Of a stretch of DNA of 64,000 nucleotides, positions 1-14,020 are shown piece by piece. The DNA comes from Torreya grandis. Its lineage: Eukaryota > Streptophyta > Pinopsida > Cupressales > Taxaceae. Under the pieces are notes generated by a model that saw only the letters and a list, made by a program, of their open reading frames with translations, ran no database searches and was not told the DNA's origin. The stretch spans positions 1,332,501 to 1,396,500 of the forward strand of contig JARHVA010002126.1 of the NCBI GenBank assembly GCA_037957365.1, read 5' to 3'. The position numbers and the translations under genes are program-made. Every line of letters begins with the position of its first letter. Within the stretch, counting starts at the first letter, position 1.

Positions 1-1090
1 TCTCAAACAAAGAAGGCTAGAAGGAGCAAAGTTACAAATGGTAATCAAGTTAGAGATACACAAACAAGTCCTATTTTTATGGTTACTATTTTTATTTTAA
101 TGGATATGGTCATAAGAAATTAGAATTTTAGAATAGAGCTAATAGTTTCAGAAATAAGGAGAAGGAAAGTCATGTAGAGTCAAGGAGAAGCTACAACTCT
201 TTTGCTCCTCTATCAAGATTTGATGAAGAGGCCATAATATGTTACAAGTGTAATAATTTTGGACACATAGCCTGGTATTGTAGAAGCATGTTCTATTCAA
301 TTAAGAAGGACCAAAGTTTTTAAGGCTCCATTCATCAAGAAGAATGTTAAGACATGTTCATGGTAGAAGAAACAACCTAAAGATTCTATGTTGGTTTAGA
401 CAACTTTTCATGCAAGAAATGAAGATTAACCATGGTTTGTCGATAGCAGATGTTTGAGACACATGGCAGGAGACAAGAATAAGTTTATAAATCTAAAGAA
501 GATCAATGATGGTATAGTGAAATTTGGAGATAAAACCACTACCAAGATAGCCAAAAAAGGTACTTTGAGTTTGGATAATGGTAGAACTAAGACTAAGAAT
601 GTACTATATGTAGAAGGTTTTAAGTATAATCTATTGAGTGTAAGTCAAATATGTGATCAAGGATACACATTAAAGTTTTATACATAAGGATGTGAGATTA
701 GAAATAAAGACTCAAATGAGTTGATTGCAGATGCTCAAAGGACAGGCAACAATTTATATGTATTATTAGATATCTTTACAAAGGCACGATCAAAGGACAC
801 ATTCAAAGATCTATGAGAGGAGTTGGGAGTAATTTATTTTACTTCCCACCATTGATGTTTAGCATTAGTTGAGGGGAATATAATTGTTAGCTCTAGGTAG
901 GCCCTTTTCCATTCATGTCAAAGGGGGAGAATAATAGGTATAGGTATAGGTGCAAAAATAGGTACATGGAATAGGTATAGGTTGTTACAGTAAGGGGTAG
1001 TTATTGTATGTTTTTAAAATTCTAGTATGTATAGATTTCAAGATGTGGTAGTTTTAGTTTGAGGTTGTCATCAATGACAAAGGGGGAGAT
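1..1090 (+). pseudogene. Ty1/copia gag-protease remnant (element E1)
   Basis: Decayed Gag and protease region of a copia retrotransposon. A Gag zinc knuckle is intact at 240-281 (CYKCNNFGHIAWYC, the CX2CX4HX4C pattern). A second knuckle-like stretch upstream (about 80-125, GYGHKK) has lost its cysteines. At 433-453 is the protease active-site region, reading WFVDSRC where the family has D-S-G, so the catalytic glycine is replaced by arginine. It continues in an open stretch (454-687) with the typical VLYVEGFKYNLLSVSQICDQ motif of copia protease. Integrase, reverse transcriptase and RNase H are missing: after about 835 the sequence goes straight to a non-coding 3' tail. Upstream parts lie outside the window. 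The family assignment is firm; it is clearly non-functional. Confidence 0.85.
1076..1090 (+). other. Polypurine tract of E1
   Basis: The purine-rich run AAAGGGGGAGAT sits directly before an LTR start (TGTTGGAAAT at 1091). This is the plus-strand priming site of a copia element and sets the left edge of the 3' LTR. Confidence 0.85.
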
Positions 1091-1768
1091 TGTTGGAAAT
1101 ATTGTCATTGATGTCAAAGGTCTAGCATTATTGGTAATAAAGGCCCCATTACTTTTAATGATGTTTTTAATAGTTATATATTTTATAATGTGTCTTAATA
1201 TTTATTTAATATTAACAAATATATTTTTGGTTTCATAAATTCAAAAGAAGGATCCATGGAGAAGTCAAAGAGTCATAAGGTAAAGAAAAAATAAGAATGG
1301 GATGCATTTTCCCATGAAGAGTCATCTTGAGGAATTCTAAGAGTCACCAAATGAAGACAAAAGAGGAAGGGCACAATTTCTCATGAAGGGACACTTTGAG
1401 GAATACAAAAATTCACCAATATAAAGACAAAATAGGAGAAGATGCTTTTACTTATGAAGGGTCACCATATGAATTTTAAAATGCAAGGATATGAAGGGTA
1501 AAGCAAGGTTGGCACCATATTCTATGAGGATTGAAGGGTCACAAAGGGTGAAGTCCAAAGGTCATTTGGAAATCTATAAATAAAGGCTTGAGAAGCCATT
1601 TGTAACATGGAAGAGAGAGTATGATTTCTAATTATTATATCTAGCTTAGAAGAACAGAGGAGAGAGAGGAAAGAGATATTGTAATGTGCTACCATTTGTT
1701 GAGAAAGCAACATTGAGAGATAGTTGTGTGGTATACACAAAATGGGTTGGTGTCTGTATATCTCTAAC
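1091..1768 (+). repeat. 5' part of the E1 3' LTR (truncated)
   Basis: It starts with TGTTGGAAATATTGTC right after the polypurine tract. About 660 bp match the E2 LTR (3346-4498, opposite strand) and, from 1229 on, the E3 LTR (4499-5458). Similarity is lost near 1755, just where the AGCACCAACCC-type minisatellite begins in the other copies, so only about the first 60% of the LTR remains. A TATAAATA box lies at 1575-1582. The right edge is a rearrangement junction with element E2 and is accurate to within a few tens of bases. Confidence 0.75.
1575..1582 (+). promoter_or_regulatory. TATA box in E1 LTR
   Basis: TATAAATA followed by AAGG, about 485 bp into the LTR. The same box is present at the same LTR position in E3 (4845-4852), and as TATAAACA in E2 (minus strand, 4007-4014). 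This is the expected LTR promoter. Confidence 0.6.
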
Positions 1769-3280
1769 ATGAGTACATTTTGTAGCTTTGTTCTCTCCAG
1801 CCTTCTCTATTTGAAATGTCCTCTGTATTCTTCACTTCTCCCCTTTTTGTTTCCTCTTTTGTAAGAGCTTCAACATAGCTCTTTTTTTTTTTCAAAACTG
1901 ATCCCTGTATTATCTAAATTTGCTTTTTGACTTTACAATATCTTATTCGTTAGTGCTATCCTCAAATATTGAATCACTGACTACTTTATCATTGACTACT
2001 TTCTTAATATCTCATTTTAAAGAGGCAATTTCAATAACATACCTTTCACATTCTTTTCTTATTATTTCCAACTGTGTTGTGAGATCTTTTTCATTCTTCT
2101 TAGATTCTTCAAAGTGTGCTTGTAGATCTTCAATCATTTCTTTTGACTCCTATTCATTTTTCTCAATCTGGCACTTTAATCTTTGATTCTTCTTCTCAAC
2201 AAATTTTAACTCTTCTAGGGCACAAATGAGTTTTCCTTCCATATTCACTTCAGCTTCTTCCTCTTCTTGTTCTTGATCATCTTCATCTATGGCAATGAAT
2301 ATAATCTCTTCTTCTTCTGAATCGCTGACTCCACTATCTTTGATTGAGCTAGGATCCTTAGAATACAGGCTCTTCTTCTCGAATCCCTTCTTAGATTTGT
2401 CTTTGAAATTATTCTTGTATGTAGGCTTTTCTTCTTCATCATCATTACCCTTATTTGGGCACCTAGCTGAAAAATGTCCAATCTTTCCACAATTAAAACA
2501 TTTAAAAGGTAATTTTCCTTGATATTTACCTTTTACTCTTTTTTGCTTGTCAATGAAAAGTCATCCATCGTCATCTTCATCATCACTGGAACTATCACTT
2601 GATTCTTGAATCTTATCTTTCTCTTTCTTTGATGTCTTGAAATCTGCTTCTCTCTTTTAGGGTTTATCTTATTTTGTCTGCATCTCATATGCCATGAGAA
2701 TACCATGAAGCTCATCCATCTTTAGCTTGGCTAAATTCTTCATCTCCTCGATTGCTGAAACCTTTGCATCATATCTCATTGGTAGAGATCTAAAAACCTT
2801 TTGTACCACTGTTGACTCTTCCAACATTTCTCCAAGACCTTGAATCTGATTTACGATCTGATCAACTCGCAAGAGATAACTTGCTATATCTTCTTCTTCT
2901 TCTTCCATCTTCAAACTTTCAAACTACCTTCTAAAAGTTTGAAGCTTAGCTTGCTGAACCTTTCCATCACCTTTGTAAATATTCTCAAGTTTTACCCAAG
3001 TTTCATGAATAGATTTACATTGCATAAATTTAACAAATTTAGATTCACATAAACCACATAAATTAGCATTTAAAGCTTTAGCATTACATTAACTTGCCTT
3101 CTTTTCTATTGGAGTAATTGCATATGTCTATGGCTCTTCATATTCCTCCACCACTGCTTTCCATATGTCAAATCCAAGGGCCATCAAATAAACCATCATT
3201 CTCATGCTCTAAAAATCATAATTCATCCCATCAAATAAAGGTACCTTATTTGTAGAAAATCCTTCTTATGACCCAGCCAT
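1769..3280 (-). pseudogene. Ty1/copia gag remnant (element E2)
   Basis: Gag on the minus strand, read from an ATG at 3280 (MAGS, then a TAA that was probably CAA) down to about 1775. N-terminal Gag motifs such as VPLFDGMNYDFWSMRM are visible with stops and frameshifts; in the DNA the first W of FWSM is a TAG. The best open part (2669-2914) holds EEDIASYLLRVDQIVNQIQG and LAKLKMDELHGILMAYEM, typical of copia Gag. The zinc knuckle CFNCGKIGHFSARC is intact at about 2456-2501. A strongly charged, coiled-coil-like tail (EEKNQRLKCQ type) follows to about 1920. Protease and all of pol are missing because the element is cut off at the junction with E1. The Gag resembles that of element B, so both belong to one copia clade. 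Confidence 0.85.
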
Positions 3281-3324
3281 CGTGCTTTCCCAATCTACCT
3301 TCAAGCTGTAAAACTTTTTAAAAA

Positions 3325-3343
3325 GGAACCTGCTCTAATACCA
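3325..3343 (-). other. Primer-binding site of E2 (initiator tRNA-Met type)
   Basis: On the minus strand TGGTATTAGAGCAGGTTCC starts two bases after the LTR end (…GCTTAACA-AT). It is the copia primer site complementary to the 3' end of plant initiator tRNA-Met (TGGTATCAGAGC…), with one C-to-T change. Confidence 0.85.
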
Positions 3344-3345
3344 AT

Positions 3346-4498
3346 TGTTAAGCATGGGATATACTAAGAGGAGGGGGTGAATCAGTATATCATATATCTT
3401 ATAAAAATTTCCCTAAATCAAATTCCACTTAATCAAACATTCAAGATATGCAATAAAACTCAAAAAATAAACACCACACAAGATAGAGAGAGACACCAGA
3501 TATAACATGGAAACCTAATGTGGGAAAAACCATGGAGAACAATCTCAAGTATATGAATGGGCACCAACCCAAACAATATTTTTAAGCACCAACTTTGCTG
3601 AGCACCAACCCCTTTGCTGAGCACCAACCCAACAACTATTTTTGAGCACTAACCCACAAGAGCACCAACCCCTTTGCTGAGCACCAACCTAGCAACAATT
3701 CATGAGCACCAACCCATAGGAGCACCAACCCCTTTGCCGAGCACCAACCCATCAAAAATTCATGAGCACCAACCCATAGGAGCACCAACCCCTTTGTGTA
3801 TACCACACACCTATCTCTCAATGTTGCTATCTCAAAAAATGATAGTTCATTACAACATATCTTTCCTCTCTCTCACCTTTACTCTTTTAAGCTAGATATA
3901 ACAAATACAAATCATATTCATCTCTCACAATTGCTCTTCTAAGCTAGATATTACAATATCAAATCAACCTCTATCTCTCATATTACAAATGGCTTCTCAA
4001 GCCTTTGTTTATAGCTTTCCAAATGACCTCTAGCCTCCCCCCTTTGTGACCCTTCAATCCTTATGGAAAATGGCACCGAACTTGGATGACCCTTCATATT
4101 CTTGCCTTTGAAAAGTTATGTGGTGACCTCTCATGACCTAAAATGTCCTTCCCACTTTTGTCCTTATCTTGGTGACTTTTCATATTCCTCAAAGTGTCCC
4201 TTCATGAGAAATTGTGCCCTTCCTCTTTTGTCTTCACTTGGTGACTTTTAGAATTCTCCAAGATGACTCTTCATGGGAAAATGCGTCCCATCCTTCTTTT
4301 GTCTTTACTCCATGGCTCTTTGACTTCTCCATGGGCCCTTCTTTTATCTCATATGCAACCAAAAATATATTCGTTAATATTAAATAAATATTAACTCACA
4401 TTAGCCAAGATATATCTATTAAAAATAACATTAAATGTAATGGGGCCTTTATCACCAATAATACTAGACCTTTGACATCAATGATAATATTTCTAACA
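3346..4498 (-). repeat. Complete 5' LTR of E2 (1153 bp)
   Basis: On the minus strand it runs from TGTTAGAAATATTATC (4498) to GCTTAACA (3346), with the TG...CA ends usual for LTRs and a primer-binding site just inside. It carries a TATA-like box (4007-4014, minus strand), a minisatellite (3546-3800) and a C-rich motif near its 3' end (GAGGGGGTGAAT on the plus strand, 3371-3382). It is the longest copy of this LTR family in the window. Confidence 0.9.
3546..3800 (-). repeat. LTR-internal minisatellite, about 30/60-bp units
   Basis: The phrase GAGCACCAACC(C) recurs about every 30 bp, alternating with CCTTTGCTGA and ATTCATGAGC segments, so a higher-order 60-bp unit is present in about four copies. 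The E3 LTR has the same array on the other strand (5013-5240) with more divergent units. In E1 the array is absent because the LTR is truncated there. Confidence 0.85.
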
Positions 4499-4844
4499 GG
4501 TTGCATAAATTCAAAAGAAGGGCCCATGGAGAAGTCAAAGAGTCACCGGGTAAAGACAAAATAAGAATGGGATGCATTTTCCCATGAAGAGTCATCTTGA
4601 GGAATTATAAGAGTCACCAAGTGAAGACAAAAGAGGAAGGGCACAATTTCTCATGAAGGGACACTTTGAGGAATACGAAAAGTCACCAAGATAAAGACAA
4701 AAGAGGAAAAGATGCTTTTACTTATGAAGGGTCACCATATGAATTTTAAAATTAAAGGATATGAAGGGTCATGAAAGTTTGGCACTATTTTCTATGAGGA
4801 TTGAAGGGTCACAAAGGGCGAAGGCCAAAGGTCATTTGGAAAGC

Positions 4845-4852
4845 TATAAATA
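4845..4852 (+). promoter_or_regulatory. TATA box in E3 LTR
   Basis: TATAAATA followed by AAGG, in the same LTR context as 1575-1582 in E1. Confidence 0.6.
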
Positions 4853-5012
4853 AAGGCATGAGAAGCCATTTATAACATGGAAGAGAGAGTATGATTTCTA
4901 ATTATTATATCTAGCTTAGAAGAGTAGAGGAGAGAGAGGAAAGAGATATTGTAATGTGCTACCATTTGTTGAGAAAGAAACATTGAGATATAATTGTGTG
5001 GTATACATAAAA

Positions 5013-5240
5013 GGAGTTGGTGCTCTTATGGGTTGGTGTTCATGAATAGTTGTGTTGGTGCTCAGCAAAGGGGTTAGTGATCCTATGGGTTGGTGCTCAT
5101 TAATAGTTATTGTGTTGGTTCTTAGCAAAGGGGTTGGTGCTCCTGTGGGTTGGTACTCATAAATATTTTTTGTGTTGGTGCTAATCAAAGGGGTTGGTGA
5201 TCCTACAAGTTAGTACTTGTGAGTATTTTAGTTTGAGTTG
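5013..5240 (+). repeat. Minisatellite in E3 LTR
   Basis: GTTGGTGCTC-type phrases repeat every 25-35 bp. The array is the reverse-complement counterpart of 3546-3800, with more changes between units. Confidence 0.8.
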
Positions 5241-5458
5241 GTGATCATTCATATACTTGAGATTGTTCTCTATGGTTTTTACCACATTGGGTTTCCACAT
5301 TAAATCTGGTGTCTCTCTCTCTATCTTGTGTGGTGTTTATTATTTCAATTTTATTGCATATCTTGAATGTATGGTTAAGTGGAGTTTGATTAAGTGAAAG
5401 TTTATAAGATTTATGATATACTAATTCACCCCCCCCTCAGTATATCCTGTGCTTAACA

Positions 5459-6403
<945 letters not shown>

Positions 6404-7749
6404 GAAATTTTATGCTTCAAATTAAATATGTTTCATACATTCTTAAATGTTAATTACATTACTATGATGACATACTATCCATATGTTTAATGATTATGTA
6501 TGATTCTATATTTATCACATGGTATAGTTAAATATAATTTTGAGATGAGTGACTCATAGGCTACATCCTCCATCTCAAAATGGGGATTATAATGGGATTT
6601 TCATACATATTCAGGATCCATGAATATAAAAATTAGAATGTATGATAGAGTATAGGTTTAAAATATGCAAAGTAGTTCTAAAGTTAAACACACGACTTAT
6701 TTTAGCACATTGATAAAAATTATAGGGGAATATGAAATACATATGCAATCAATTTAATATATTTGATAAAAAAATCCATACACACTTGGATGCATATACA
6801 CATGCATATGAAAAATAGTTACAATAATAAAAATTAATGGTTTCACATACAAATACAAGTTATCATAGAGATGGATGGAATTCTATATAATTTGAAATAT
6901 ATTCAAGGGTTATGATGTTTCTTCATGTACATATATACATATTTAAAATTTGAAAGTCAGGATATTGGTTTATAAATGTATATATACTATAATACAGTTT
7001 ATAGATTCAATGGAAAATGGTTATTATTTAACTTCAAATCTATTGCCATTATGGTCATGAATAATCTAAATTATCTTTTGATAGTGCAAATATAATTTAT
7101 ATACATATAAAATGGTGTGATTCATTATATTATGGGTAACTTATGTTCAAGACTAATGACACTCAATGTCCTTGGCATTAATTATAGTAAATAAATTGTG
7201 TGTCTCCATCTTCTATTACATGTGATGTACCTTTAATCCTAGTGAAGCTCAACAACCTTGGAATTACATCTAATTAATCCATTATGTTTCTAACTTCAAT
7301 TATTTTAGTACTTGTCCTTGTTCATGAGAGTTGGATAATGCATATTTCCAACTCTAGGACATTATTAGTTATTAAAAAATTAGGTCTTGATTACTTTCAA
7401 TTCATCAATGGATCAAACATGAGGAAACATCTCTCCAAGTACTTTAATAATGGGGAACATTTATTATTTGATTCACCATCATTTATAGGTTATAGGGAAG
7501 CATATTTTAATCTCCATACAAGTGTCCTCATTCCTTTTTCTTCTTTCAATTTTCAAATTTTTAGAGTTTTATTTTTTTCAAAATTTAAATAGGGATAGTG
7601 ACTAGTTCATGTGTTATTTTAGGGTTTGAAAAAATGAGTGCTTTGCATAATTATAATTTATGATCAGAATAAAAAGTGTGTTGTACACACTTATTTTTAC
7701 TATCTATAGTTTACTCTATAAATTTAATTCCTAGATTAAATAGGCGGAT

Positions 7750-7777
7750 GGGGGGTGTGGAGGGGGAAGGGGGGTGG
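7750..7777 (+). other. G-rich patch, possible quadruplex
   Basis: G runs of 6, 5 and 6 plus short GG pairs within 28 bp, in otherwise AT-rich sequence. A quadruplex is possible because the six-base runs could be split. Confidence 0.4.
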
Positions 7778-10051
7778 ATATAGATACATAAATTTGGTCT
7801 TAGGTACTTGAAAATGTTAATTCTTGACTTATCTTGAACTAATTTAATTTAACTCAAATACATGTCCCTATTTATCCATTCCCATAGTCATTTATCTATA
7901 TGTAAGCTTGACCCCTTTGCTCACCATCACTCTTACACATTTATTTTTAACTCAATGCTTAGACCTTCTTATATCAATCTCAGACTAATTTTAACCTCAT
8001 GATAACTAATCATGATTTACTAAGGTAGGTCTACACTAAGTTGATAGGTTGGCTACCATAGACATATCCACTTGGTGTGGTCTTATTATCACATAATTTA
8101 ACTAGTTTCTAAAATTTAAAAAATTCATTGGGGTCATCCCATATTTTTTACAAGCCTATTGTTGGCCATTTTTGGCTCACATATGGAGCTCTTTCATGGT
8201 TTGATGAAGTGGATCAAATGGATTAGAAATTAGTCCAAAAATGGAAATGGAGGGATCCAAGTAGGTTCTCATATGTTTCAAGTATTTAGAAGTATGGACC
8301 AGGTTATAAAAATCTTAAGAATCCATTAAAACCTTGAATTATTGATCAAATGATGAATTTGGAAAGCTTAGAAGGCCAAACCATCATCAAGATGTCACAT
8401 GGAAACTAGAATAGAACAACTTTACTTGAACAATTTATAATAATTCTTAAAAATCCTTGCATGATCATCATGCCATGAGCGATCAATGTCCTTCTTACCA
8501 AGATCATTCTCTATAGGTTTCATATCTTGATGAACATTTTATCTTGATATTTAAGCCCTCAAAGTTTAGCTTATTGAGTCTAAGGAACCAGGTCATCTAG
8601 GACATCATCCAAAAATAATTGAACCAGCTCATTTGTGCATTTTTTTTATCGTAGCTCAGGAATCCCCTATGAGCCAAATGATTGTAGTGTTATGGATTTT
8701 TTCATGCCAAGAGAATCCTCTAAAAGTTTCTAGTCTGTGTAATCTCTCTAGCTTAAGTTATGAAACTTCAAAGTTTAACCTACATCGTAAGATGTCTACA
8801 CAAACATTAAAATAAAACCTAAGCAAATCAAACCATTGTGATCTTAAATTTTCTGGTTTCATGAACGTCAATGAATGTCAATGAGTATAGACATTGATTT
8901 TAAGCTCATGAAGTAGCCATTGGATTTAAAATAGTGGTCTTAGTAAATATAATGGTCTTTATTACATCATACATCTTGATCCAATAGTGCAAGATGAGTT
9001 AAATAGTCAAGGAGCTTGAGAGATTGACACATAGCATAAGCACATGAGATTATAGACTAATAGTGAATCCTAATAACTAACATGTGAGTGACCTATGGTA
9101 CTAGCTTGGATAGAGTTGACAAGTCAAGGGGTAAGATCAATGGCTCTCACTCAATCATACAGATCAAGATCAATAGTGTGAGCAAAGGTCAATATGTCAA
9201 TAGTCTGAGTCATGGTTGATAGCCAATAAGCAAAAGGTGATTCCAAAACATTTTGATGAAAGTTGATAAGGCATTTTTAAACCCAAGCAAGGTAAAGATG
9301 AAGGAACCTAGCTCGATCATAGTTTGGGCTGAACCAAATGGACATCGTGAGATCTAGCATCACCATTAAGGCTTCATAGGGATAAAATAGGTTTTTTAGA
9401 CCAAATATAGATAAAGGGTCAATAGCCTAAATACTAAACATGACCAAACATTGATAACAAAGATCTATAGAGGTAAAATAGGTCTTTTAGACCTAATATA
9501 GACCCAATGGGAGTACAAAGAAAGGGATATATAGTCTATATGCCCATATTAATATGGAAATTGTAGGAAAACCAATAATCATAGATTAGTTTTTCTATAG
9601 ATGAGCCTATGATCCATATATGAAAATGGAGTAAATATGTGATAAATTCAAAGGGGCTCATCTATTGATGTGAATCCATCATTGATAAAGTAGGTATTAA
9701 CTACCATTCATGGCATGGCACTATCAGTTTCAAGATTTGAGGATTTTATCCTCATAAACATGTCAAGTGTACTTAGGGTCCCAAAGTGTTGCACTAGTAG
9801 TTGTAGAAGTAGTTAAGGGCATTGATTCTATTCAAATATACTTTGTCATCTTACATAACAAACCCTTCTCTCTAGTGGGGTCTCTCAACCAGTTAAAGGA
9901 GCTTGAGGGTTATTGAGATAAAATGAGGTCTATTTATTGATCAAATCATGCATATAGAAAGTAATCAATGAGATACCATGTGTATTCTTGATCTTGATGA
10001 CTTTTCTCCACTCTCAAATACATGGTTTCTATTTTTTCTCTCTCTTTCTGC

Positions 10052-10063
10052 TATATATAAAGG
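10052..10063 (+). promoter_or_regulatory. Possible LTR-type TATA box
   Basis: TATATATAAAGG follows a pyrimidine-rich run and precedes sequence that reads like the R/U5 part of a plant gypsy LTR (CTTGTAACC, then ATTCATATTTCATTG-like text). No LTR partner, primer-binding site or ends could be fixed, so this may be a decayed solo LTR or chance. Confidence 0.25.
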
Positions 10064-10555
10064 CTTTTGAGCCAAAAAATGGATCCTCTTTGTATCCCTC
10101 TAGTCCCTCTCTTGGGCATGACCAAACTCTACCAAGATGGAGCTTGTAACCTTTTGAGATGAATACAAGATTATTCTTCATATTTCATTGTTCTACTATA
10201 GTGTATACATGTCAGATTTACATATATGGTAGAGGTTTCTCCCTTGTCAATTCATGATCTCACATAGTTAATATTTCATCTTGTTATGTGGTTCATGTTT
10301 AGTGTTCTACATATTTTGATTGAAGCCTACATGTGGATACGGTGATTGGTTAGTGTCTTGATTTAGATCTCTCCATCATTTACCTCATATTTTCATCATT
10401 TGGTGAACCTCTACATTAAATATTGATGTATAACAAATGTTTGGAATCCTAGATCTAGCCTTTTACTTGTTTCATTAGTGTTTAAGAGCTGAGCAGAGTA
10501 GATTAGCCATAATTTAAGTGCATCACCATCTTTATCTTAGGTTTTTCTTTTTCAT

Positions 10556-11779
<1,224 letters not shown>

Positions 11780-14020
11780 TTGAAAGATTTAATGAGCCTA
11801 TGAATATGAAAAAATTAAGGAATACAATGTGTTTTAATTTTAGTTAACACAAAAAAGTCAAAGAAAAATAAATACTTAGATCCTATGAAGACTCATTTCA
11901 TTATATGTCATTATGTGGCTATGTGATATGCATAGATAACATACTTAAATAAGAGAGATTATAAAGTGAATCTAATAATGAAACACATCAAAACCAATAA
12001 TAGGTCAATAAAATATCTCAAATCCACTATGTGACTCTATCCCTATGAGGAAATAAAAAATCATTATGAAATATTATGTCACATGGGTATGACAAATGTG
12101 AAGATAAATATCATTTAAGCTTGAGTATGCATATCTAAGATTTAATAATCCAACACATCTATGGAAAAGAAAGTGAACACAAAAATTAAATGAGGTAATC
12201 TATGAACTCTTTGAATCAAGTATATGGGTTTAAGTCATATGGGAAGGCAAGATTCTCCCTTGAGATTAAATGCATAGACCCAATACTCACTAAAAATTAT
12301 AGTGACCAAAATTAAAGGGTGAATCTATGTCATATGTCATTAATTTTTAGAATTTATGGGTGATACTGAAGAGATATATAGTGATGTTTCAAATTAAAAA
12401 TGAAACAATATTGGATATGCAAAATGAATCTTAATTAATATATTTCATATACTTCAATAGATATAAATTGAAGACCAATGTTCCAATGCATTTAAAAACT
12501 CTACTAAATTAATTTGGAAGCTTGCAAGACTACATGAGAAAGTTACTATGAATCAATAAAGTAATTTCATGTGTTTCAATTTTAATGGACATAATAAATA
12601 CCAAAGTAAAATAATTACTTGGATCCTACAAGGACTCATTCCATAGGATGTCATCGCATGGATACAAGATATGTGAAGGAAAGAATATATTCATATAAGG
12701 GAGATTATAAAGTGATGTGAATAATTCATCATGTCCATAGACGATAATTTGTAATTTAAAAAAAGGGAGACATTCTATGACTTCTTTATTATGAGGCAAT
12801 AAAATTTTTCCAAGTGTGTCAATAAAAATGGGCATGGTAAAGGTCAAAAGGTAATGAAGAATATAAAATATTTTTGAACACACATTGTATAATATTATGA
12901 CACATTTTCATGATGGATGCTAAGATACATAACATTAGAAATCAAACATACATAAGATATATTTAATAACTTAATTCATTTATAGAATAGAAAAAGAAAA
13001 TCAAAAGTGAATTAGGAACTATTTAAACTCTATGACATCAATAAGTTATGATTATGAAAGTGGATGGTCAAGATTATTGATTAACATTAAAGCCATGAAC
13101 ATGTTTTTCGCTAAAGTTATAAAATCAAAATTGAAGGGGGAATCTACATCACTTGTTATTAATTTTCAGCATTAAGGGGTGAGTCATATTAGATATACAT
13201 TAGCCTTTAAAATTCAAAATTAAATTGAATTGAATATATAAACAATAATACTAATTAATATCATTTGTAGACATGAATAGATATGAAATGAATACTAAGG
13301 TTCTAATAAATCCATAGAATCCACAAAAAAGTGTTTATAAGCTTTCAAGACTTTGTGATCCCATGCGTATGAAGCAATCATGGATTTCCATGTGTTTCAG
13401 TATTCATGGACATGGAAAATGTAAAATGAAATCAAACACTTGGGGCCTAAAATGACTTATTTGACAGGATGCAACCATTTGGATAAAATTTATGTGAAGG
13501 ATAAAATATATTTAAATAATGGAGTATAATTATATTAATAATCCTACATTTCTGTGAAAAATAAAAGGTTGCTCAAAATCTCAGATACACTATATGGCTC
13601 TATTACTATGAGGAAATGAAAGGCTGCCACTATGTCACTCCAAATGGACCCACTAAATATGAAAATGTAATGAATAATTAATCCATAGGTAACACACACT
13701 ATGCAATATTATCCCATGTGGCCATGAAAAATTTGAAGATAGAGATCATTTGAGCCTAAATAAAAAGTGAATAAGGAAATTTGAAATTTAGGATATGGGA
13801 TTAGAAAATAAGTATGGGTTAAATTATCTATTAATATTAAAACCAAAAAACCCAATATTCACTAAAGTCATAGTGAACAAATTAAAGGGTGAATTCACAT
13901 CTCATGTCATTAATTGGTAAAAATAAGGGGTGAACCAAATTAAACATATAATGGCCTTAAAAATTCAAAAATAAACTAAATGTGATATTAAAAAATTAAT
14001 TGTAATTAATATAGTTTAAG
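11780..14020. repeat. Diverged three-unit tandem repeat, units 0.7-0.8 kb
   Basis: Three successive units begin near 11780, 12520 and 13340. Shared landmarks in order: a C(T)TGAAAGA/GCAAGACT start; ATGTGTTTYA with a following GGACAT; the ACTTRGATCCTA...GACTCATT block (11873, 12613, 13437); TATGTGAAGGA(A/T)A; ATTAAAGGGTGAATC with TCATTAATTTT (12313, 13131, 13882); and AAATTCAAAAATAAA-like ends. Units differ by many substitutions and small indels. The repeat has no coding potential and does not resemble the retroelements nearby. It could be an old satellite seed or serial duplication of an unknown repeat. Confidence 0.75.

Larger units (their letters stand above)
4499..5458 (+). repeat. E3: plus-strand LTR lacking its first ~140 bp
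   Basis: It matches E1 LTR from 1229 onward and the reverse complement of E2 LTR up to about 4355. It abuts the outer end of the E2 LTR directly at 4498/4499. It ends with TGTGCTTAACA at 5458, with no primer-binding site after it, so it is a 3' LTR or a solo LTR remnant. With E2 it forms a long inverted repeat. Confidence 0.85.

Noticed and set aside
3546..3800. Regularly spaced repeats resembling a CRISPR array
   Set aside because: The spacers are themselves repeats, the array is inside an LTR, and the context is a plant nuclear genome.
3636..3895. Small proteins with PIGAPTPL-type repeats, also at 4916-5188
   Set aside because: Translations of the LTR minisatellite, in no consistent frame.
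7284..7592. 102-codon open frame
   Set aside because: No domain, no gene context, AT-rich composition; length is possible by chance in 64 kb.
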